From Olsenella sp. (GTDB lineage: Bacteria; Actinomycetota; Coriobacteriia; Coriobacteriales; Atopobiaceae): a DNA stretch of 48,271 nt. This document shows, in pieces, positions 28,188 to 36,575 of the stretch. The position numbers and the translations under genes are program-made. The stretch is from the NCBI GenBank assembly GCA_022648325.1, contig JALCMG010000015.1, positions 1-48,271 of the forward strand. The letters are read 5' to 3'. The notes beneath the pieces were generated by a model. The model made no database searches and was not told the DNA's origin. It saw only the letters and a list, made by a program, of their open reading frames with translations. How positions within the stretch are numbered: the first letter of the stretch is position 1; each line of letters begins with the position of its first letter.

Positions 28188-28218
28188 ATAGTACCAGCAA
28201 GCGGCCGCCTGCACGCAA
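28188..28218 (-). promoter_or_regulatory. Putative extended -10 promoter before the cyclophilin gene
   Basis: On the minus strand TGG-TACTAT (28196-28188) fits an extended -10 element. A TTGCGT (28218-28213) lies 19 nt upstream, longer than ideal. Transcription would start about 65 nt before the cyclophilin ATG. Confidence 0.4.
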
Positions 28219-28245
28219 TCGTCAGACAGGCCGCTCTTTCAAAGC

Positions 28246-29280
28246 CTATTGCTCAACGGGCTTCCACGCCTCGTAATTCTCCTCGAAGAGCGTCTTGTAG
28301 TTATCGGCACCGGAGGAGTAGCCGATCTTCTTGAGTGGCGCCATTATTTTCTCCTCCGTTGCCATCGTGACGGAGGAGTCCCATGCCTCGCAGATGGCGT
28401 CGGAACGATTGCGCAGCCAGTTTCCCAGCGTCGTCATGTTGGCGATGTCATCCGAATAAGTCCCGTCGCCATCGTTGAGCGAGGCAATGTCATCGATGAG
28501 GTTGGAGATCCCGATGGCCGTCTGTTCCGCCGTGGACTGACCATCCTGGCGCTCCGAAGCGGTACCGCTTACGCCCTTGGACGTAAGGTCTGACATGCTC
28601 TGGTCAAGCTGATCGGCATACGTGCCAAGCTTGTTGTAATCGTCGAGTATTGCCTGATATGTGGATGAGCTGCTCGAGTCTGAGCTAGACGAGGAGTCGT
28701 CACCGGAGGTGTCCGCCGCAGACGAAGAGCCATCCTGGCCGGTAAGAGCCGAGAGATAGCCGGGATAGCCGGCCATCGAGGTATCGGCGTCCGTCTGAGA
28801 GTGTGTGATGTAGAGGTTGGGGTCCCAAGGATGCGTGATCCATAGAGCCATTCCGCCAGCAAGCGCAATCGCCGCACCGGCGGCAACCATGAGCACGCGT
28901 GTGCGCGGCATGCGATCGTGACGCACCGTGGCAGACTCTGGACCAGGCTCAGAGGGAATGGCGCTCTCGATGCGCGGCATTGCTCGGGTGGCATCCGCCC
29001 CGCCCCCATCGGCATCCACGTTCTCGGAGTCTCCGGGCCCTTCGATAGTCGGAATACCTAAGTCACGGACTGCCTGGCCATTCTTCGAGCGCGCTGGGGC
29101 GCCAATGGGGGCACCGCACTTGGGGCACGAATGGGCGTCTGGAGGGACGAGCGCTCCGCAGGTGGGACACCACGCCACCTTAGTGACGGGAATCCTCTGC
29201 GTGAGGCCCAGATCATAGTGACAGGCAGGGCAGGCAGCGGCACCGGCGGGTACCTCAGCACCACAATTAGGACACCTCAT
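28246..29280 (-). CDS. Double zinc-ribbon membrane protein, function unknown
   Basis: A 344-aa protein I cannot name. It begins with two zinc ribbons (MRCPNCGAEVPAGAAACPAC and WCPTCGALVPPDAHSCPKCG). A Pro/Asp-rich cytoplasmic stretch, one TM (MVAAGAAIALAGGMALWI), an Asp/Ser-rich linker (GDDSSSSSDSSSSS) and a C-terminal helical domain of about 110 residues follow (YQAILDDYNKLGTYADQLDQ ... MTTLGNWLRNRSDAICEAWD). Topology predicts zinc ribbons inside and the helical domain outside. The ATG at 29280 has GGGAGGG upstream. Similar zinc-ribbon/TM proteins are frequent in this lineage, but their role is unknown. Confidence 0.82.
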   Translation of the reverse strand: MRCPNCGAEVPAGAAACPACHYDLGLTQRIPVTKVAWCPTCGALVPPDAHSCPKCGAPIGAPARSKNGQAVRDLGIPTIEGPGDSENVDADGGGADATRAMPRIESAIPSEPGPESATVRHDRMPRTRVLMVAAGAAIALAGGMALWITHPWDPNLYITHSQTDADTSMAGYPGYLSALTGQDGSSSAADTSGDDSSSSSDSSSSSTYQAILDDYNKLGTYADQLDQSMSDLTSKGVSGTASERQDGQSTAEQTAIGISNLIDDIASLNDGDGTYSDDIANMTTLGNWLRNRSDAICEAWDSSVTMATEEKIMAPLKKIGYSSGADNYKTLFEENYEAWKPVEQ

Positions 29281-29386
29281 GCGAATCCCTCCCGTCTGTC
29301 TCATACCCACTGAGGCAAGCCCAGCCGCACATTCTCGCCGTTCCGCCCCCTTGCGCACAATACCATCAAGCAAGCCCTCGCAAGCC

Positions 29387-32083
29387 CTAAGAAATCTCGT
29401 CGAGCACGTAGGGCAAGATGCCACCCTTAGAAAGGAAGTGCCCTTCCATGGGAGTATCTACCCTCACAAGACAGGCGAAGGTCGTCACGGTGCCATCGGG
29501 CTTGGTGGCGGTCACCTTAACCTCACGGGGGCAGGGAAGCCCGGCTTCAAGGCTCACGGGAGCCACGTCGAATGTCTCCTCGCCCGTGAGACCGAGGGTC
29601 GAAGCGTTCTCGCCATCTCTGAACTGCAGTGGCAGGACGCCCATTTGAACCAGGTTGGAGCGGTGAATACGCTCGAAGCTCTCGGCGATAACCGCTTGGA
29701 CCCCCAAGAGCAAGGGGCCCTTGCCAGCCCAGTCGCGGCTGGAGCCAGAGCCGTAGAGCTTTCCAGCAACCACGACAAGCGGGACGTCATGCTTGGCATA
29801 GTCCTCGGCGGCATCGTAGATACTCTTGACCTCGCCGTCGATGAAGTCGCGCGTCCAGCCGCCCACGCGTCCGTCAGCAAGCATGTTGCGAAGTTTGACG
29901 TTGGCAAAGGTGCCGCGCGCCATGACCTCGTGGTTGCCTCTGCGGCTGCCATAGGTGTTGAAGTCCCGTTGCGCAACCCCGTGTTCGGTGAGATAGCGCG
30001 CTGCCGGTGAGTCTGGCGCAATTGCGCCTGCCGGAGAAATGTGGTCGGTGGTCACAAAGTCACCGAGCAGGGCCAAGGCGCGTGCACCCTTCGCCTCAAT
30101 GACTTCGCGCTGACGCGCAATTTCGAAGTACGGCGCGCGACGAACGTAGGTGGACGACTCATCCCATGGGAACGTGGAGGAGAAGGTGGACTCAATGGCA
30201 CGCCAGGAGGCGGAACCCTCCTTGAGCGAGTCCTTGGCCTCGGAGAAGAGTGACGTCGTGAGGACGCGCGAGAGCGCCTCGGCAACCTCGGCGTTGCTGG
30301 GAACGAGGTCTTTGAGCATCACGGGCTCGCCGTTGGCTCCCATGCCAATGGGCTCATGTTCAAGGTCAACGTCCATGGTGCCAACAAGCGAGTACGCAAC
30401 AACGTAGGCGGGCTGGCAGAGGTAGTTCTGGCTCACGTAGGGAGAGATGCGACCCTCAAAGTTGCGGTTGCCCGAGAGCACGCTCGTAAGCTCCATCTCG
30501 TCCGCACGCTCGCGCAGCGCGGGATGGATGTCTCCCGAGTTGCCAATGCAGCTCATGCAGCCAAAGCCGCACGTGAAGAAGCCAAGCTTGGCAAGCGGCC
30601 CGGTAAGCCCGACGCGCTCAAGAAGCAGCTGCGTCGCATGACTGCCTGGCGCAAGGATCTTCTTGACCCAAGGCTTGGGGGAAAGGCCGCGCTCGACCGC
30701 ACGCTTGGCGAGAAGCCCAGCTGCAACCATCATCGCCGGGTCGGTCGCGGTGGTGCAGCTCGTTATTGCCGCGATGGCGAGGGCACCATGGTGGAGCTCG
30801 CACGTGTCATCTCCGCAAGGCACCTCGAAGACCTTCGAGGTGTCGCCGTGCCCGTTCTTCTCGGCGCTCTGCTCGAAGCGCTCGCGCAATCCCGCGATGG
30901 TGATGCGGTCATGGGGGCGAGACGGGCCGGCAAGGCTCGGCTCGACCGTCGAGAGGTCGAGAGACACCGTGCGCGAGTAGGTACGAGCTGGGGTGGGCCC
31001 AAAGGTCCCCTGACGCTCGAGGTACGCGCGGGCAAAGGCAATGTCTGCCGCATCGCGTCCCGTGAGGGCAAGGTAGTCAAGCGTCTTCTCGTCAACAGGG
31101 AAGAGCGTCGTGGTGGCACCGTACTCGGGAGTCATGTTTGCCACGCAGGAGCGCTGGGTGGCCGTGAGACCTGCCACGCCCTCCCCCGTCACCTCGACGA
31201 GGCAGCCGACCACGCCTGCCGCACGCATCATTTGCGCAACCGTGAGGGCAAGGTCCATGCCCGAGACGCCGTCCCGTAGGGCGCCCGTAAGCCTCAGCTC
31301 CACCACCGGTGGCACGAGCATGGAGATGGGCTGTCCAAGCGCCGCGGCCTCGGCCTCGATGCCGCCAACTCCCCAGCCCATGACGCCCACGCCGTTCGCG
31401 GTAGTGGTGTGGGAGTCTGTACCAACGAGCGTGTCGAAGCACGCAACAGGCTCATCGAGCGAGGAGAGCGCATCGGTGGTCACCACGCGGCAGAAGCGCT
31501 CGATGTTGAGCTGGTGGCAGATGCCCGCTCCGGGGGGCACGATCTCCACGTTTCCAAAGGACTGACCAGCCCACTTGAGGAAGGCGAAGCGCTCGTGGTT
31601 GCGCCTTGCCTCAAGCTCCTGGTTCTTCTCGCATGCATCAGCCTCGCCGGCAACGTCAGCGATAACCGAGTGGTCAACCACGAGCGTGCAGGGGATGTGG
31701 GGGTTCACGAGTGAGGGGTCTCCACCACGGGCTACCATGGCATCGCGCATCGAGGCGAAGTCGACGAAGACCGGCACCCCAGTGAAGTCCTGGAAAAGCA
31801 CGCGAGCGGGCATGAACTCGATCTCGGTACCCTGCTCTCCCGCAAGCCCTGCCGCGACCACGGCCTTGGCCTGGCGCACAGCGTCATCATCCGCAGCAGA
31901 GCGGCGAACGACATTCTCGAGGAGCTCGACAAGGGCTCGGGGCAGGCGGTCGGCGCCGGGGATACCGGAGACGTCGAAGGCAAGAGCCTCCTTGCCTCCC
32001 GCAGAAACGCGGACAGGGTGACGGGCAGCGAGAACAGCGTCCCTAAACTCCTTGGTGCTTGGCGTTCCTTCTATGAGTGACAT
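29387..32083 (-). CDS. acnA: Aconitate hydratase
   Basis: AcnA-type aconitase (898 aa), interconverting citrate and isocitrate through a 4Fe-4S cluster. Cluster cysteines lie in AITSCTTATDPAMM and in FFTCGFGCMSCIGNSGDIHP. Also seen are DTLVGTDSHTTTANGVGVMG, GRISPYVSQNYLCQP-like substrate segments and the C-terminal swivel domain with NTYGSRRGNHEVMARGTFAN and LYGSGSSRDWAGKGP. Length equals AcnA/IRP1 rather than AcnB. The ATG at 32083 has GGAGGAG upstream. Its first 41 nt overlap the end of the P-type ATPase gene. In an anaerobe it probably serves glutamate synthesis from citrate. Confidence 0.96.
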   Translation of the reverse strand: MSLIEGTPSTKEFRDAVLAARHPVRVSAGGKEALAFDVSGIPGADRLPRALVELLENVVRRSAADDDAVRQAKAVVAAGLAGEQGTEIEFMPARVLFQDFTGVPVFVDFASMRDAMVARGGDPSLVNPHIPCTLVVDHSVIADVAGEADACEKNQELEARRNHERFAFLKWAGQSFGNVEIVPPGAGICHQLNIERFCRVVTTDALSSLDEPVACFDTLVGTDSHTTTANGVGVMGWGVGGIEAEAAALGQPISMLVPPVVELRLTGALRDGVSGMDLALTVAQMMRAAGVVGCLVEVTGEGVAGLTATQRSCVANMTPEYGATTTLFPVDEKTLDYLALTGRDAADIAFARAYLERQGTFGPTPARTYSRTVSLDLSTVEPSLAGPSRPHDRITIAGLRERFEQSAEKNGHGDTSKVFEVPCGDDTCELHHGALAIAAITSCTTATDPAMMVAAGLLAKRAVERGLSPKPWVKKILAPGSHATQLLLERVGLTGPLAKLGFFTCGFGCMSCIGNSGDIHPALRERADEMELTSVLSGNRNFEGRISPYVSQNYLCQPAYVVAYSLVGTMDVDLEHEPIGMGANGEPVMLKDLVPSNAEVAEALSRVLTTSLFSEAKDSLKEGSASWRAIESTFSSTFPWDESSTYVRRAPYFEIARQREVIEAKGARALALLGDFVTTDHISPAGAIAPDSPAARYLTEHGVAQRDFNTYGSRRGNHEVMARGTFANVKLRNMLADGRVGGWTRDFIDGEVKSIYDAAEDYAKHDVPLVVVAGKLYGSGSSRDWAGKGPLLLGVQAVIAESFERIHRSNLVQMGVLPLQFRDGENASTLGLTGEETFDVAPVSLEAGLPCPREVKVTATKPDGTVTTFACLVRVDTPMEGHFLSKGGILPYVLDEIS

Positions 32084-34487
32084 GGGTCTCCTCCAGTCTG
32101 TCCGCAAGGCGGGCGATACCCCCGCCGCCTTTTACAAGGGCTATAGAACGGTTGAAGAGCGAATCGAAGAGCACGCAAGTGAGCGCGCCCGTGATGACAA
32201 CCAGGACACACATACTAGGCGTGAGGGGGGCAACCTTGAAGAAGGTGCCAAATGCCGTACACCCGACCGCAACAATTGCGAAGACAACGACGAGAAGCGC
32301 TGTCCTCAGAGGCGTGAGGGGCTGGGAGATGCGCCAGATGAGACGTATGCCCACAATGGCAACGAGGAGCATGCAGACGGTCGACGTCTCTGCGAAGGTC
32401 ATGGGCATCAGACGTTCGGCAGCAAGCGCGACGGCGAGCGCCACCGTAATGCCAGCCGAAGCGGGAAGAGAGCGCGCAAGTACGTGGCCAAGGAATCCCC
32501 CACTCACGCGGTCGTGGTTGGGCTCGAGCGCGAGCACAAAGGACGGTAGCCCAATGATGGCGGCCGAGATGAGAGACATCTGGATGGGGATGAAGGGGTA
32601 AGGCGGGAAGAAGATGCACACCAATGCAAGAAGGGCCGTGTAGACGGTCTTTACAAGGAAGAGCGACGCCGAGCGCTGCAGGTTGTTGATTGACCGGCGC
32701 CCCTCCGCCACCACTTCGGGCATGTGAGAGAAGTCGTTGTCGGCAAGCACAATCTCGGAGACATTGCGCGCAGCCGCAGAGCCAGACGCCACCGAGATGG
32801 AGCAGTCAGCCTCGCGCAGCGCCAGGACATCGTTCACGCCGTCACCGGTCATGGCAACAACGTGACCATCGGCGCGAAGGGCCCGCACCAGGGAGCGCTT
32901 CTGCTCTGGTGTCACGCGCCCAAAGACGTGGTAGGTGCGGGCAGCGGCAACGAGATCCTCCTCGGTGGAGAGCGTCGAGGCGTCGATGGCAGCCTCGGCG
33001 TGTGGCACGCCCGCCCTGGCGGCTATAGCCGAGACGGTTTTGGGGTCGTCGCCGGAGATGACCCTAAGGTCAACGCCCTGCTCGACAAAGTAGTGCATGG
33101 TCTCGGGCGCCGTCTGGCGAACCTCGTCGCGAATCCCCACGACGCCGAGAAGCGACGCCTTCCCCACGGGCGCGCCCTTGGCGCCAAAGCCGTCAACATC
33201 GCAGACGACAAGGATTCGCTCGCAAGCGTCGAGCCCCGAGGTAAGGTCGGAGACCTGGCCAACGCCCTCCCCGTCCAGCACGAAGCGAGCCGCGCCCAAG
33301 ACAAGGGCGCGACCGTCTGAAGTAACACAGCCCGAAAACTTACGTCGCGAGTCGAAGGGAACCACCCTCTGGGGCTCTGCCCCTCTCTCAATGCCCTTGG
33401 CATTTACAAAGTCGAGGATGGCCCGCGCAGTGTCGTTAGCATCTCCCTCAGAGGCTCGAACGACCTCGGATAGCGCCACCTCGACCTCGCCCGAGCCGTG
33501 CCCGGGAGCGGCGATGACGCGAGAGACCTCCATACGGCCCGTGGTGATGGTGCCCGTCTTGTCGAGGCAAAGCGTGTCGACCCGTGCAAGCGTCTCGACG
33601 CAGTAGGTCTGCTGAACGAGAACCTTGCGCGAAGCAAGCCGCGTCGTAGCGATTGCCAAAATGCTCGAGGTCAGGAGCACGAGGCCCTGCGGGATCATCC
33701 CCACCACGGCAGCGACGGCGGAGAGGATGGCGTCGTTGAGGGTCGCCCCATCCATGAATACGGTGCGCAGGAAGAGGCCTATGCCCAAGGGGAAGAGCGC
33801 ATAGGTGCCCAATCGGATAATCGCGTTGAGAGAGTCGAGAATCTGCGAGTGCACAGGCTTCACGAACTTGGCCTCGGCGTTGATGCGCGCGGCATAGCCC
33901 TCCTTGCCCACCCTGGTCACGCGGGCGAGAAGGTCTCCCGAGTCTATGAAGCTGCCACTCAGGAGCGGGTCGCCCGGACTCTTGGGGACGGGGCGGCTCT
34001 CGCCCGTGAGCAGGGATTCGTCAACTTGAACGTGACCCTTGAGCACCACTGAGTCGGCGGGGACCTGCTCGCCATGGGCAAGGAGGATGCAGTCATCAAG
34101 CACAAGCTCCGAGGGCGGCAGCTCGACCTTCTCGCCATCGCGCATCACACGGATGCGCTTCTCGGTGAGGATGGAGAGCTTGTCAACCATGCGCTTGGCG
34201 CGAATCTCCTGGAAGACGCCGATGACCAGGTTGCAGAGGACCACGCCCATGAAGAGGAGGTTCCGCCATTGGCCAGTGAGGGCGACGAGGATGGCCATGC
34301 CCACGTTGACGGCATTGAAGAGCGTGAAGGTGTGCTCGGCAAGAATCTGCCCCACGGACTTGGTCTTGACGTCGGTGTTGGCATTGGTCTTGCCGGCGGC
34401 GACGCGCTCTGCTACCTCGGCAGAAGAGAGGCCCATGGCCTCGGACTTATCACCTGTGATAGGCGCAGTGTGCCGCTCCTCCGTCAT
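32043..34487 (-). CDS. Cation-translocating P-type ATPase
   Basis: P-type ATPase of 814 aa, driving a cation across the membrane. It shows the actuator LLTGES, the phosphorylated Asp309 in LCLDKTGTITTG, the ATP-binding N domain, RVTPEQKRSLVRAL and the hinge MTGDGVNDVLAL. TM4 reads VGMIPQGLVLLTS in place of the PEGLP of classical Ca pumps, a pattern of the CtpE-like subgroup for which Ca2+ has been reported. There is no N-terminal heavy-metal-binding CxxC, which argues against Cu/Cd. The ATG at 34487 has GAGGGGAG upstream. The actual ion is uncertain. Confidence 0.9.
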   Translation of the reverse strand: MTEERHTAPITGDKSEAMGLSSAEVAERVAAGKTNANTDVKTKSVGQILAEHTFTLFNAVNVGMAILVALTGQWRNLLFMGVVLCNLVIGVFQEIRAKRMVDKLSILTEKRIRVMRDGEKVELPPSELVLDDCILLAHGEQVPADSVVLKGHVQVDESLLTGESRPVPKSPGDPLLSGSFIDSGDLLARVTRVGKEGYAARINAEAKFVKPVHSQILDSLNAIIRLGTYALFPLGIGLFLRTVFMDGATLNDAILSAVAAVVGMIPQGLVLLTSSILAIATTRLASRKVLVQQTYCVETLARVDTLCLDKTGTITTGRMEVSRVIAAPGHGSGEVEVALSEVVRASEGDANDTARAILDFVNAKGIERGAEPQRVVPFDSRRKFSGCVTSDGRALVLGAARFVLDGEGVGQVSDLTSGLDACERILVVCDVDGFGAKGAPVGKASLLGVVGIRDEVRQTAPETMHYFVEQGVDLRVISGDDPKTVSAIAARAGVPHAEAAIDASTLSTEEDLVAAARTYHVFGRVTPEQKRSLVRALRADGHVVAMTGDGVNDVLALREADCSISVASGSAAARNVSEIVLADNDFSHMPEVVAEGRRSINNLQRSASLFLVKTVYTALLALVCIFFPPYPFIPIQMSLISAAIIGLPSFVLALEPNHDRVSGGFLGHVLARSLPASAGITVALAVALAAERLMPMTFAETSTVCMLLVAIVGIRLIWRISQPLTPLRTALLVVVFAIVAVGCTAFGTFFKVAPLTPSMCVLVVITGALTCVLFDSLFNRSIALVKGGGGIARLADRLEETHVTHRRNAKHQGV

Positions 34488-34537
34488 GTTCTCCCCTCGC
34501 ATGGGCAAACGTTCTCGGCACCAATTACCGAACGTCT

Positions 34538-34565
34538 ATTGTATGCGAGACAAAAGTCCGGTCGA
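34538..34565 (-). promoter_or_regulatory. Putative promoter of the P-type ATPase-acnA unit
   Basis: On the minus strand TCGACC (34565-34560) and TACAAT (34543-34538) are separated by 16 nt. The -10 matches 5 of 6 consensus bases. It lies about 50 nt before the ATPase ATG. Confidence 0.5.
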
Positions 34566-34643
34566 CCTCTCGCCTTCGGTGTTGTGGGCTACTCGTGACG
34601 ATGGCCAATCTGTCACGACGGTAGCAAAGACGGGAAGTTTGCC

Positions 34644-34649
34644 TATAAT
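34644..34649 (+). promoter_or_regulatory. -10 box of tRNA-Arg
   Basis: A consensus TATAAT lies 11 nt before the tRNA 5' end, giving a start within a few bases of the mature end. The -35 region (about 34621-34626, GTAGCA) is poor. Confidence 0.6.
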
Positions 34650-34660
34650 CGAAGGCCGTT

Positions 34661-34737
34661 GGCCCCGTAGCTCAGTGGATTAGAGCGTTCGCCTCCGGAG
34701 CGAAAGGTCGTGGGTTCGAACCCCACCGGGGTCACCA
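34661..34737 (+). tRNA. tRNA-Arg, anticodon CCG
   Basis: A full 77-nt cloverleaf. Acceptor GGCCCCG pairs with CGGGGTC; the D arm is GCTC/GAGC, the anticodon stem TTCGC/GCGAA encloses the 7-nt loop CTCCGGA with anticodon CCG, and the T arm GTGGG/CCCAC encloses TTCGAAC. A (discriminator) and an encoded CCA end it. It reads the CGG arginine codon. It has its own -10 box and terminator, so it is a single-gene unit. Confidence 0.97.
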
Positions 34738-34746
34738 GGCAGATCC

Positions 34747-34778
34747 AGCCCAGGGCACTCGTTGCCCTGGGCTTTTAT
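34747..34778 (+). terminator. Intrinsic terminator of tRNA-Arg
   Basis: Perfect 11-bp stem AGCCCAGGGCA/TGCCCTGGGCT with a 5-nt loop, followed by TTTATTG. It starts 9 nt after the CCA end. Confidence 0.9.
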
Positions 34779-34886
34779 TGTTAGACGGTACTTCTCGTAC
34801 AAAAGCGAAAAGCGACCAAGTGAGCATGCAGTGGCCAGCGATAAGATGAGACCCCAAAGCGAATCGAGAGGCGGGCGAGCAGAGCC

Positions 34887-35438
34887 ATGAAGCGCATGAC
34901 CGCGAAAGAGATCCTTGCTGCGTCATTTAAGGAGCTGGCCCAAGACAAGCCCATCAACAAGATCACCGTCCAGGACATTGTGGGCAACTGCGGGTACTCA
35001 CCGGCCACGTTTTACCGAAACTTCAGCGACAAGTTCGACCTTATCGCCTGGGACTACACCACGAGTTGCCGTGAGATCATGAACCAGTCGGCAGCCGAAG
35101 GGCGTTCCTGGCAGGAGACGGTCGCAGAGGCCTGCAGGCATTTCCAGGCCAACCAGGACTACATGCGCAACCTCCTCAGGAACACAAGCGGTCGCGACTC
35201 ATTTGTGAAGTACGAGTCCGCCATCGACGCCGAGCTCATGTCGCAAGCCATTCTCCGCAGGACTGGAGAGGCAGACTTCGACGAGGACCTGCGACGTATG
35301 GTGACTATCTACAGCTATGGCACCGCCCAGTACACCTGTGAGTGGCTGCTCTCAGGGTGTTCTCTCCCCGCAGACAAGATGGCCGAACTCTTCATTGAAG
35401 CCCTTCCTGAGAAGGTGGCAGCCATTCTCTGCAGCTAG
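34887..35438 (+). CDS. TetR/AcrR-family transcriptional regulator
   Basis: Regulator of 183 aa. The N-terminal TetR helix-turn-helix is clear (ITVQDIVGNCGYSPATFYRN then FSDKFDLIAWDY), and the remainder is an all-helical ligand/dimer domain like the DhaS/TetR_C_33 type. It probably controls the genes downstream (ferritin-like, flavodoxin, ABC pair), which follow on the same strand after 170 nt. An inverted repeat in that gap is a candidate operator. A second in-frame ATG three codons later is an equally possible start. The ligand is unknown. Confidence 0.9.
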   Translation: MKRMTAKEILAASFKELAQDKPINKITVQDIVGNCGYSPATFYRNFSDKFDLIAWDYTTSCREIMNQSAAEGRSWQETVAEACRHFQANQDYMRNLLRNTSGRDSFVKYESAIDAELMSQAILRRTGEADFDEDLRRMVTIYSYGTAQYTCEWLLSGCSLPADKMAELFIEALPEKVAAILCS

Positions 35439-35523
35439 GCATTGTGGTGGTCCAGGCGACTCCTCGTACCGTGAGATTCTTGCCGTTATCTCTCACTTTG
35501 AGACGAAGACCGCCGTTTACTCG

Positions 35524-35578
35524 TTGAGTTGCGGCCGCGAATGGCTGATACTCTTCTCGTAATCAATTGTACGCAATT
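35524..35578 (+). promoter_or_regulatory. Candidate promoter and operator before the ferritin-like gene
   Basis: A TTGAGT near 35524 and GATACT about 17 nt later form a weak promoter. The inverted repeat AATTG-TACG-CAATT (35565-35578) lies just downstream in an AT-rich patch, before the AGGAG of the next gene. A dimeric repressor there would block transcription; the TetR gene upstream is the obvious candidate. Confidence 0.4.
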
Positions 35579-35608
35579 TAGTTGTGCTCAACAGAAAGGA
35601 GCAGGGAG

Positions 35609-36063
35609 ATGGAGAACAAGATGGTCGCGAAGGGGCTCCAAGCAATCGTCACCCAGCTCGGCCAGCAGGCAGACGGCCACATGATTCAGTCGAGAATATT
35701 TGCGGCAGCAGGGTTCTCGAAGCTCGCAGACAAGTACGCAGAGCACGCCACGGAGGAGCGCGGCTATATCTCCCAGTGCATCGATCGTATGATTGACCTG
35801 GGAATCGAGGTCAAGCTCGAGGCAAAGCCGGAAGGCCAAGTGTGCACTGACCCGGTCGAGTGGGTCAAGTACGATCTCCAGGTCTCTAAGGACGGCCTTG
35901 CTGGACTGGGGCCCATCGTCGAGGCATCTCGCACCGACTACGCCACGTATGACATCCTTAAGAACTATTATGAGGGTGAGAAGGAGGACCTCTACTGGGG
36001 CGGGCACAGTACGAGCTCATCGAGAAGATCGGCGTCCAGAACTGGCTCGTCCAGCAGATCTAG
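35609..36063 (+). pseudogene. Bacterioferritin/ferritin-like protein, C-terminus frameshifted
   Basis: Four-helix ferritin-like protein (151 aa if repaired). The ATG at 35609 has AGGAG 7 nt upstream. Helices carry the expected acidic residues (DKYAEHATEERGYISQCIDR and YYEGEKEDLYW). One base is missing near 36000-36004. With it the frame reads AQYELIEKIGVQNWLVQQI to a TAG at 36061-36063, close to the bacterioferritin ending LIEKIGLQNYL. Without it the protein gains an unrelated Ser/Arg-rich tail that runs into the flavodoxin gene. Likely role: iron storage or oxidative defence. The lesion may be a sequencing error; the flavodoxin start lies 11 nt after the repaired stop with GGAGG between, which supports the repaired frame. 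Confidence 0.78.
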
Positions 36064-36074
36064 GAGGCGTTCCC

Positions 36075-36467
36075 ATGACCACTGCAGTTAGGTACTACTC
36101 TCGATCCGGAAACACGAAGGCCGTTGCGGAGGCAATCGCAAAGGCTGCCAGTGTAAAGGCGGTCTCCGTCGACTCCACCGAGGCGGGCATCAACGCGTCC
36201 GTCGACGTTCTCTTTGTTGGCGGCGCTCTTTATGCGTATGGCATTGACTCGCACCTAAGGTCGTATCTGGACTCCCTTGACGGAAGCCTTGTGGGGAAGG
36301 CAGTGGTCTTCTCGACCTCCTGGGTCTCGAAGCATGCGATTGAGCTCGTGCGGGAGGCCCTAGCCGAGAGGGGCATCAGCGTGGCCAAAGAGACGCTGTA
36401 CTTCCGCGGGAAGCCTAATGAATCCCAACTGGAAGAGGCGGAGAAGTTCGCACGCAAGTTCCTGTAG
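36075..36467 (+). CDS. Flavodoxin-like protein
   Basis: Short flavodoxin-fold protein (130 aa). The FMN phosphate loop is YYSRSGNTKAVAEAI, followed by DVLFVGGALYAYGID and VVFSTSWVSKHAIELV. Acts as a small electron carrier or NAD(P)H:quinone-type partner in the cytoplasm. GGAGG lies 7 nt before the ATG. It is intact although the genes on either side are damaged. The next gene follows after 108 nt containing a long hairpin. Confidence 0.88.
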   Translation: MTTAVRYYSRSGNTKAVAEAIAKAASVKAVSVDSTEAGINASVDVLFVGGALYAYGIDSHLRSYLDSLDGSLVGKAVVFSTSWVSKHAIELVREALAERGISVAKETLYFRGKPNESQLEEAEKFARKFL

Positions 36468-36494
36468 GCGTTCTTTCGAGGGAAGGCGCAGCTG

Positions 36495-36530
36495 AGGGGC
36501 CCCAGACCGCGCGAGCGATCCGGGGCCCCT
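36495..36530 (+). terminator. GC-rich hairpin after the flavodoxin gene
   Basis: Perfect 9-bp inverted repeat AGGGGCCCC/GGGGCCCCT with an 18-nt loop, 27 nt after the flavodoxin stop. No T-run follows, so termination would be weak or Rho-assisted; it may instead separate mRNA segments. Confidence 0.45.
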
Positions 36531-36575
36531 GCCATGCCTAGCGTCGCAGTAACTGAGAAAAAACGGGGAGAAACC

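Noticed and set aside
34661..34737. tRNA-Arg as an integration site with a mobile element in the adjacent TetR-ABC region.
   Set aside because: No integrase, no repeat of the tRNA 3' end was found downstream, and the tRNA has its own terminator.
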